Below, one piece after another: positions 6,225 through 11,227 of a stretch of 12,449 nucleotides of DNA. The translations under genes and the position numbers were made by a program. Positions within the stretch are counted from its first letter, which is position 1. The number at the start of each line of letters is the position of its first letter. Under the pieces are notes generated by a model that had not been told where the DNA came from, made no database searches, and saw only the letters and a list, made by a program, of their open reading frames with translations. Source of the DNA: JAVVVD01 sp964642795 (GTDB taxonomy: Bacteria; Bacillota; Clostridia; Christensenellales; CAG-138); assembly GCA_964642795.1 (NCBI GenBank), contig CAZXRQ010000055.1:1-12449 (forward strand). The letters are read 5' to 3'.

Positions 6225-6851
6225 TCAATCCACCACGCAGCAGAGCCCCGTGGCTTCCTCCACGGCGGCGCGCATGTTATCCTCGCTCATAGCGCCTACC
6301 ACGGAAAACATTATGGTACCGTCCGCGCCTACTATCACGGTAACCGGTATGCCGCTTACATCATACAGCGAGGCGGCGTCGTAGGCGCCATCAAACGCCA
6401 CGTCGAACGTATAGCCAGTCTCCTCGATGAATGCGGCTGCGTCCTCCGCGCTGTCGTCCAGGCTCAGAGCTATCATGTATATTTCTGGATATTCGTCGTG
6501 CATGGTCTGCATATGCGGCATCTCCTGCACACAGTAGCCGCACCACGTCGCCCAGAAATTGATAAACACCGGCGTGCCCCGCATATCGGACAGCTTGAAT
6601 TCGGTGCCGTCCAGCAGTGTAACGGTGAAATCCGGAGCCATGTCGCCCACGTCCAGTCCAACCTCGGCGGTTGCTACGGTGGCGGGCGTTTCATCGGCCT
6701 CCTCGGTCTTATCCTCCACTACCGTTTCTTCGGCCCCGGTCTCGGTCTCCAGAACCTCGTCCGTATTCGCCGCAGGGTTCAGCATACCGCAGCCGGAGCA
6801 GGTCAGCGCCAGCGCGAGTATCAGCGCAACTGCGCAAAGTATCCTTTTCAT
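6225..6851 (-). CDS. TlpA/ResA-like thioredoxin lipoprotein
   Basis: This is a 208-residue secreted lipoprotein that should exchange thiols/disulfides outside the membrane. The N terminus MKRILCAVALILALALTCSG is a signal sequence. The lipid-modified cysteine is most likely C21 (TCSGC), although C18 in the lipobox is unusual. Residues 25-65 are an acidic, low-complexity linker. The redoxin domain follows: GDMAPDFTVTLLDGTEFKLS (69-88), FINFWATWCGYC with the active CXXC at C104/C107, and the cis-proline P169 in VSGIPVTVIV. The C terminus ends with an extra CC pair (C204, C205). The start ATG at 6849-6851 overlaps the stop of the 4Fe-4S gene as ATGA. There is no CcdA/DsbD gene nearby, so the 4Fe-4S partner is the likely reductant source. 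Confidence 0.92.
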   Translation of the reverse strand: MKRILCAVALILALALTCSGCGMLNPAANTDEVLETETGAEETVVEDKTEEADETPATVATAEVGLDVGDMAPDFTVTLLDGTEFKLSDMRGTPVFINFWATWCGYCVQEMPHMQTMHDEYPEIYMIALSLDDSAEDAAAFIEETGYTFDVAFDGAYDAASLYDVSGIPVTVIVGADGTIMFSVVGAMSEDNMRAAVEEATGLCCVVD

Positions 6852-7717
6852 TGTATATCCTCCTTGCCATTTGCTTGCTTAAAAAGCGTTTTGGGGGTTT
6901 CCATATATATTGCGCCCTGCGCGCAAACCCTGGCGCATTCGCCGCAGCGTATGCATTCCAGCGAGTTTACATGCTTTACGTCCAGCCTGCAGTATTTGAC
7001 GCAGGCGTTACAGCCGTTGCATTTATCTTTATCCACCTTCACGCCAAGCAACGCAATGCCGTTGAAAAACGAGTATATCGCGCCCAGCGGGCACAGGAAG
7101 CGGCAGAACGCGCGGTACATGAACGCGCAAAACGCCAGTATCGCCGCAAGCACCGCCAGCTTATACGCAAACATGCCGCCCACTGTCTGCCGTATCGAGG
7201 CGTTGGATATTGCCAGCGGTATGCCGCCAAACAGCGTACCCGCCGGGCACAGATACTTACAGAATGCCGGCACGCCCACGCCGGTAGTCTGCAACGCCCA
7301 CAGCGGCACTATCACCACCAGCACCGCCAGTATAACGTACTTACAGTAGGACAGTATGCGCGTGACCGGGCTTTTTTTGAGCTTTGGCACGGGCAGCTTG
7401 TATACCAGCTCCTGCACCAGCCCAAACGGACATAAAAAGCCGCATATCATGCGCGCAAGCAGCGCGCCGAACAGCAGCAGAAAGCCAATAACATAAAACG
7501 GGATGCGCTTTCCCGCGGCGATCTGGCTTTGCAGCGAGCCCAGCGGACAGGCGCCCAATGCGCCGGGGCAGGAATAGCAGTTGAGCCCCGGCACGCATAC
7601 GCCCTTGAGCGCGCCCTGATATATCCGCCCTGTAAAAAAGCCCGGAATGTTGGCGTTATATACCAGCGCCGTAATCACCTGCGTGATGCGCCGTCTCTTA
7701 TGCAGCCGCTCAGCCAA
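6848..7717 (-). CDS. Polytopic membrane 4Fe-4S protein (NapH/YccM-like)
   Basis: This 289-residue inner-membrane redox protein has about five hydrophobic segments (near 16-30, 72-91, 127-145, 160-175 and 183-200). Cysteine motifs are distributed among them: GLNCYSCPGALGACPLG (45-60), then three repeats of CxxxCP at 92-97 (CGFLCP), 153-158 (CKYLCP) and 205-210 (CRFLCP). The soluble tail carries two [4Fe-4S] ferredoxin motifs, CNGCNACVKYC (233-243) and CIRCGECARVC (255-265). The start is TTG at 7715-7717, overlapping the CXXC peptide's stop by eight bases, with GGAG ten bases upstream. The early RRRITQ segment agrees with remembered family members, so the unusual start is preferred over a later GTG. 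It probably moves electrons from cytoplasmic ferredoxin-like donors across the membrane to the TlpA protein. Confidence 0.88.
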   Translation of the reverse strand: MAERLHKRRRITQVITALVYNANIPGFFTGRIYQGALKGVCVPGLNCYSCPGALGACPLGSLQSQIAAGKRIPFYVIGFLLLFGALLARMICGFLCPFGLVQELVYKLPVPKLKKSPVTRILSYCKYVILAVLVVIVPLWALQTTGVGVPAFCKYLCPAGTLFGGIPLAISNASIRQTVGGMFAYKLAVLAAILAFCAFMYRAFCRFLCPLGAIYSFFNGIALLGVKVDKDKCNGCNACVKYCRLDVKHVNSLECIRCGECARVCAQGAIYMETPKTLFKQANGKEDIQ

Positions 7718-7856
7718 TGCCCACGCACTCCAGGCAGATAAAAGCCGCCTTGCGCAGCACGGAAGCGTAGCCGCCGCCCAGCGCGCCCGCTATTACAAGC
7801 GCAAGGCCCGCAACCGCCGCCGCTGCCGTCAGTATCCTTTTCGTACTCTGCTTCAT
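7710..7856 (-). CDS. CD1871A-like small CXXC membrane protein, 48 residues
   Basis: The frame encodes MKQSTKRILTAAAAVAGLAL, then VIAGALGGGYASVLRKAAFI, and ends CLECVGIG. It has one membrane helix (about residues 9-29), a basic stretch, and a C-terminal CLEC motif. The pattern of a short basic start, one helix, VLRKA and ICLECVGIG at the extreme C terminus matches what I know as the CD1871A family CXXC motif-containing protein of Clostridia, which often sits next to a 4Fe-4S membrane protein as here. Function is unproven; the CXXC probably takes part in the same thiol or cluster chemistry as its neighbours. There is no ribosome binding site, and the -10 box lies six bases before the ATG, so the message appears leaderless. 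The gene overlaps the downstream TTG start by eight bases. Confidence 0.85.
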   Translation of the reverse strand: MKQSTKRILTAAAAVAGLALVIAGALGGGYASVLRKAAFICLECVGIG

Positions 7857-7862
7857 ACTGGA

Positions 7863-7891
7863 ATTATATCAACAGTCCCGCGTAAAGACAA
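7863..7891 (-). promoter_or_regulatory. Promoter of the redox operon, predicted leaderless
   Basis: On the minus strand there is a -35 TTGTCT (7886-7891), a 17-base spacer and a perfect -10 TATAAT (7863-7868). Six bases (TCCAGT) separate the -10 from the ATG, which puts the expected transcription start on the A of the start codon. Confidence 0.8.
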
Positions 7892-7922
7892 CTTTCCATA
7901 TGTGAATCGTATGTTAAGTTTG

Positions 7923-7985
7923 ATGGATCGTATCAAAATACGCTTACTGCATGGCAGACACGCCATGGGCGCCGTCACGATCCAT
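7923..7985. repeat. Nested inverted repeats in the divergent intergenic region
   Basis: ATGGATCGT (7923-7931) is the exact reverse complement of ACGATCCAT (7977-7985). Inside lie CATGGC (7950-7955) and GCCATG (7962-7967) with a six-base loop. Together they could form a two-level hairpin of about 63 bases. It lies 32 bases upstream of the redox operon -35 box. The rest of 7892-8056 shows no convincing gene. Confidence 0.45.
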
Positions 7986-8056
7986 GAAAACGCCGAATCA
8001 AACAGCGCCTCTATAAACGCCCGCCGCCCAAACGCACAGCAAAGCAGGCGCCTTGC

Positions 8057-8079
8057 GCCGGCGCCGGTTACAGCGCCGC
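8057..8079. repeat. Left copy of a 23-bp perfect direct repeat flanking the hairpin element
   Basis: The 23 bases begin GCCGGCGCCGG and end CAGCGCCGC. The same 23 bases recur exactly at 8290-8312. The two copies bracket the hairpin element, with one extra base on the left side and none on the right. Confidence 0.9.
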
Positions 8080-8080
8080 G

Positions 8081-8289
8081 AGCCTGTCGAAAAAGTCAAT
8101 ATTGACTTTTTCGAGCTTGCAGTCTTTGCCTCTCGCCTACAGGCTGTGCCTTTAGGCTCCCGGGCGGCAAAGACTGAGAGGAGCAGGGAAAATCTGCGAT
8201 TTTCCTTCCGGTCTGACGCACCTGTCGTCAGACCGGATTTTACATTAAGGGCTGCGGCCCTTAATAATCCTGGGGTTTTTCGACAGACT
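8081..8289 (+). repeat. Hairpin-rich dispersed element, complete copy (209 bp), MITE-like or RNA element
   Basis: Terminal inverted repeats: the left end AGCCTGTCGAAAAA and the right end TTTTTCGACAGACT differ by one base. Internal order on the + strand: a 28-base perfect palindrome (8087-8114); an 11-pair stem CAGTCTTTGCC / GGCAAAGACTG (8120-8130, 8166-8176) enclosing a nine-position stem (8136-8144, 8148-8156) with loop TGT; an eight-pair stem GGAAAATC/GATTTTCC (8187-8205); an 11-pair stem CCGGTCTGACG/CGTCAGACCGG (8208-8236); and a nine-pair stem ATTAAGGGC/GCCCTTAAT with loop TGCG (8244-8265). It has no convincing gene; a 102-codon frame across it is a by-product. A second copy begins at 12255. 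The orientation given is by similarity of copies and loop type. Confidence 0.88.
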
Positions 8290-8312
8290 GCCGGCGCCGG
8301 TTACAGCGCCGC
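8290..8312. repeat. Right copy of the 23-bp direct repeat
   Basis: It is identical to 8057-8079 and abuts the right terminal inverted repeat of the hairpin element directly. It could be a long target-site duplication or a pre-existing repeat. The following 8313-8377 contains nothing I can recognise. Confidence 0.9.
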
Positions 8313-8377
8313 ATATGGCGCTTTGCAATATCGGCAAACCGCGGCATGTTTCGCAGAATAAAACTCCTTCCTACCGA

Positions 8378-8406
8378 TTGAAACGCCGCAATGGATATGC
8401 TACAAT
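8378..8406 (+). promoter_or_regulatory. Promoter of the DUF2156-GNAT operon, predicted leaderless
   Basis: There is a -35 TTGAAA (8378-8383), an optimal 17-base spacer and a -10 TACAAT (8401-8406). The ATG at 8413 follows after six bases (CACGGC), and no Shine-Dalgarno is present. Initiation seven bases after the -10 would fall on the A of the ATG. Confidence 0.8.
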
Positions 8407-8412
8407 CACGGC

Positions 8413-9300
8413 ATGAATATGGATTTTCACGATATTACCCCCGATATGAAGCAGTATATAGACGGCTTTATAAAACCGTGGCGGCTGCAGAACTCCGAAT
8501 ACACGTTTACCAATCTGCTGATGTGGGGCATGAACGGCCACATCAAAGTAGCCGAAGCCTGCGATACGCTGTATTTCCTGCTCCACTATGAGACAGGCGC
8601 TTTTATGTTTGCACCGCTTACGCGCGACCCCGGAGCGGACTACGCTGCGGCGCTCAAGCTGTCCGACGAATACTGCCTCACCCACGGCATCCCCATCTGC
8701 TATAAAGCTGTCGCCGGGCCGCTGAAGGAAGCCTTCGAGCGCGTCGGCGGCTATACGCTATGCGAGGACCGGGATAATTTCGACTATGTGTACAGCATGG
8801 AGGAGCTGCTGCACCTTTCAGGTAAAAAGCTTCACGCCAAGCGCAACCACATAAACCAGTTCCGCACGCAATACCAATTTGAATATGTGCCCCTCCGCAG
8901 CGACATGATGGAGGAATGCCTTTCCGTATACAAAAACTGGCTGCAAAAAAAGGATATGTGCGAGCCGGGCGTGATAGGTGAATTTTCCGCCATACGTGCA
9001 ATACTTGCCAACATGGGCGCGCTGGGCGTGGTCGGCGGCGGCATACGCATAAACGGCGAGCTGGGCGCATTCACGCTGGGCGAGCGCATAGACGGCGAGA
9101 TGGCCGTGATACACATAGAAAAGGCGGACGATATAAACGGCCTTTACACCATGATAAACCAGCAGTTCATAGAGCATGAGTTCACCGACATGAAGCTCAT
9201 CAACCGTGAGGAGGACATGGGACTCCCCGGCTTGCGCAAGGCGAAGCTGAGCTACTACCCGGTAATGCTGCTGGAAAAGTTCGAGGCGACCCGCGAATGA
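8413..9300 (+). CDS. DUF2156 acyltransferase-like protein (phosphatidylglycerol lysyltransferase C-terminal-like)
   Basis: This is a 295-residue soluble protein with the double GNAT-like fold of the DUF2156 family. It is related to the catalytic domain of MprF, but without its membrane flippase part. Recognisable segments are the opening DITPDMKQYIDGFIKPWRLQ with YTFTNLLMWG, the GKKLHAKRNHINQF motif (about 137-150), and LGAFTLGERIDGEMAVIHIE. The C-terminal INREEDMGLPGLRKAKLSYYP is the most diagnostic. The family substrate is unknown; aminoacyl or acyl transfer is inferred from fold. The first ATG is used because the promoter points to it. A second in-frame ATG at 8419 is possible and matches the usual family start equally well. 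The stop overlaps the next gene as ATGA. Of 19 isoleucine codons 14 are ATA. Confidence 0.9.
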   Translation: MNMDFHDITPDMKQYIDGFIKPWRLQNSEYTFTNLLMWGMNGHIKVAEACDTLYFLLHYETGAFMFAPLTRDPGADYAAALKLSDEYCLTHGIPICYKAVAGPLKEAFERVGGYTLCEDRDNFDYVYSMEELLHLSGKKLHAKRNHINQFRTQYQFEYVPLRSDMMEECLSVYKNWLQKKDMCEPGVIGEFSAIRAILANMGALGVVGGGIRINGELGAFTLGERIDGEMAVIHIEKADDINGLYTMINQQFIEHEFTDMKLINREEDMGLPGLRKAKLSYYPVMLLEKFEATRE

Positions 9301-10160
9301 ACGTACGGCTGATCAATCCAAACGAATACCCGCGGGCGGCCCGCGTATGGGAAATATGCTTTAGCGAGGACGCGGGCGCGTTTGTTTCGTACTATTTCTC
9401 CCGCCGCACCCGGCCGGAATACATACTTGCCGCATTTGACGGCGGCGAAATGATAGGTACGGTGCACATGCTGCCCCAGACCGCAGCACTTTTCGGCGAA
9501 AAAAAGCGCATAGGCTTTGTGGCGGGGGTAGCTACGCTGCTGGAGCACCGGCACAAGGGCGTTTGCTCCGCCATGATGAACGCTTCGTTCGACATTATGA
9601 AGCAGCGCGGCTTTTGCGCAACGGTATTGCAGCCCTTTGACGTGCCGTTTTACGAGCAGTACGGCTACCGCACATTCGTTCGAAGGCGGGAGTACCGCTA
9701 TGCCGCTGGCGAATTGTGCGCGCCCCAGACCGCGCTTCACACGCCCTCAGCTTCTGAGGTGGAGGAGCTGTATACGCGCTTTGCTTCGCACTATAACGGT
9801 ATGGCCGTCCGCACCGGTGCGGACTTTGACGCGCTGCTTGCCGAGCGTGATGGCGGCGCTGTATGGCAGGCCGTGCCCGGGGCGTACGCCATGTATTATG
9901 AGGGCGACGACGGGCTTAACATACTGGAGCTTGCAGGCGATACCGCCGCCATGCTTGCGCTCGCTTCCTCGCTTAACCGGAGTGCGGCCGTTACGCTGCG
10001 CCTGCCGTGCGATACTGACTTCCCCGGCGTATATTGCGAAAAGCCCTTCAATATGCTGCGCCCGCTGGATAAAACAGAGCTGATGCGCGGCCTGCCCTGC
10101 GGGTACGATACCCTGCTTGAAGGAGGCGCGCGCATCAATTATTCGTTTGAAAGCTATTAA
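9297..10160 (+). CDS. GNAT family N-acetyltransferase, Eis-like, short form
   Basis: This 287-residue protein has an N-terminal GNAT domain: IGTVHMLPQTAALFGEKKRI leads to IGFVAGVATLLEHRHKGVCSAMM, the acetyl-CoA-binding signature with R/KGxG/C (about residues 74-97). Then come FCATVLQPFDVPFYEQYGYR and FVRRREYRY, typical of Eis-like enzymes. A second GNAT-like part follows (about 150-230). A short C-terminal part ending MLRPLDKTELMRGLPCG resembles the start of a sterol-carrier-like domain, which is shorter than in mycobacterial Eis (about 400 residues). Eis proteins acetylate amino groups, including aminoglycosides; the substrate here is unknown. The ATG overlaps the stop of the DUF2156 gene by four bases, so the two are translationally coupled. 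It ends 12 bases from the convergent XRE gene with no visible terminator. Confidence 0.88.
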   Translation: MNVRLINPNEYPRAARVWEICFSEDAGAFVSYYFSRRTRPEYILAAFDGGEMIGTVHMLPQTAALFGEKKRIGFVAGVATLLEHRHKGVCSAMMNASFDIMKQRGFCATVLQPFDVPFYEQYGYRTFVRRREYRYAAGELCAPQTALHTPSASEVEELYTRFASHYNGMAVRTGADFDALLAERDGGAVWQAVPGAYAMYYEGDDGLNILELAGDTAAMLALASSLNRSAAVTLRLPCDTDFPGVYCEKPFNMLRPLDKTELMRGLPCGYDTLLEGGARINYSFESY

Positions 10161-10172
10161 ATCTTTGGGGCG

Positions 10173-11069
10173 TTACTCGTCGTCCTCCGGCACTTCCGCA
10201 TCTATATCTATCACCTTTTTCCTCTTGCGGGCCTCATGGCAGGCATTGGTAATTGCATAATACGCGGGAATTGTCAAAAACATCACCCACTCAGGATGCC
10301 AGCGGCCAAACACTATGCCCGCCATAAGGTACAGCGCGGTAAGCAGCACCGGATAGGCAAAGTGCGAGGCGTTGCGCTTTTTTATTGCATCCACCAGCGA
10401 ATAGTATATGGGGATAATCAGGAATACCAGCCACGCCCATTTCCACGCGCTCAGCAGTATACCCAGCAGCAAAAACGCCACAAGACACATCAACGGCACC
10501 GGCAGCACATGCCATAGATCCTTATAGTTGTAATCGTCGTCCACCACGACGTTGCCGTTTACCACCACGCGGGCGCGCTTGCCACCCTCGGCATCAACGT
10601 CCACCTTAACGCCGTCCGCCGCTTCGCCGTCCGCACAACAGCCGTCACTGCCCGTAACATGTATGCCCTTCCAGCCCACAAATCCCTTTTCTTTGCCGTC
10701 GTCAAACTGTATTCCCTTCCAGCTTATATGCACGTTGTCCTTGCCATCGTGCACGTGTATGCCGCCGGGTTCTATATTGACCTTGGTCCCCTCTGCATCC
10801 GCATCCGGCTCCGCCGCCGCTTCCTCCGGCGCCGCGCCCGACGCTGCGGACGAGCCGGAAGCCGTGCTTTCCCCCCTGAGCAGCTCATCCAGCGTAACGC
10901 CGTACAGCTCCGCCAGCAGTATGAGGTTATCCGTATCCGGCGAGGCCTCGGCCCGCTCCCATTTGGATACCGACTGGCGGCTTATGCCAAGCTTGTCGGC
11001 AAGCTCCTCCTGTGAAAAGCCGTTTTTCTTCCGCAATTCGTACAGTCTGTTGGCGATCGTGATGTTCAT
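10173..11069 (-). CDS. XRE-family HTH regulator fused to C-terminal membrane domain
   Basis: This 298-residue protein opens MNITIANRLYELRKKNGFSQ and continues EELADKLGISRQSVSKWERA, a textbook Cro/CI HTH (about 1-64, ending LDELLRG). Residues 67-95 form an Ala/Glu/Ser-rich linker. Residues 103-137 carry a near-tandem repeat (GIHVHDGKDNVHISWKGI then QFDDGKEKGFVGWKGI). A Gly/Val-rich stretch with NGNVVVDD follows. The C terminus has about four membrane segments (187-207, 209-225, 238-254, 260-275) in two related halves, each with a W..L/F..IP.YY pattern, and ends in a charged KRKKVIDIDAE tail. Such HTH-membrane proteins are common in Firmicutes, and their signals are unknown. The start at 11067-11069 has GGAGG seven bases upstream; the longer frame has no support. 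Convergent with the GNAT gene. Confidence 0.88.
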   Translation of the reverse strand: MNITIANRLYELRKKNGFSQEELADKLGISRQSVSKWERAEASPDTDNLILLAELYGVTLDELLRGESTASGSSAASGAAPEEAAAEPDADAEGTKVNIEPGGIHVHDGKDNVHISWKGIQFDDGKEKGFVGWKGIHVTGSDGCCADGEAADGVKVDVDAEGGKRARVVVNGNVVVDDDYNYKDLWHVLPVPLMCLVAFLLLGILLSAWKWAWLVFLIIPIYYSLVDAIKKRNASHFAYPVLLTALYLMAGIVFGRWHPEWVMFLTIPAYYAITNACHEARKRKKVIDIDAEVPEDDE

Positions 11070-11123
11070 CGTATCCCTCCGCGCAATTTGTTTTTCTGGC
11101 GAAATAATAGCATACTGCTCCCC

Positions 11124-11169
11124 GGTTGCGCGACCAATTCTGATTTGAAATCCCGCAACCAGCGGTTGC
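11124..11169. promoter_or_regulatory. GGTTGC half-sites upstream of the XRE gene, candidate operator
   Basis: A perfect inverted repeat GCAACC-AGC-GGTTGC (11155-11160 and 11164-11169) and another GGTTGC (11124-11129) lie upstream of the XRE start codon. A weak minus-strand promoter (TTGGTC, 17 bases, TATGCT) overlaps this region. The sites could serve autoregulation. The rest of 11170-11227 shows only a five-pair inverted repeat without a T run. Confidence 0.4.
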
Positions 11170-11227
11170 ATTTTGTCTGCTGTGCCCTATAAGCGCCCGT
11201 GTACGCGCTGCAAGGCAGCACCGCCGT

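Noticed and set aside
6498..7349. Long + strand frames opposite the redox operon
   Set aside because: They are antisense to genes with clear cysteine motifs and have no ribosome binding site or promoter.
8244..8280. Last hairpin of the element as an intrinsic terminator
   Set aside because: The stem is followed by AATCC and four G before the T run, so the U tract is not adjacent to the stem.
8081..8289. CRISPR array or tandem repeat
   Set aside because: The repeats are inverted and unequal, with no regular spacer pattern. Only two distant copies of the whole unit exist here.
8053..8361. A 102-codon frame spanning the hairpin element
   Set aside because: It is formed mostly by the repeat and its flanking direct repeats, with no ribosome binding site. 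The corresponding frame in the second copy is different.
11155..11175. GCAACC/GGTTGC stem with ATTTT as a + strand terminator
   Set aside because: No + strand gene ends nearby and the T tract is short and interrupted; an operator is the more likely reading.
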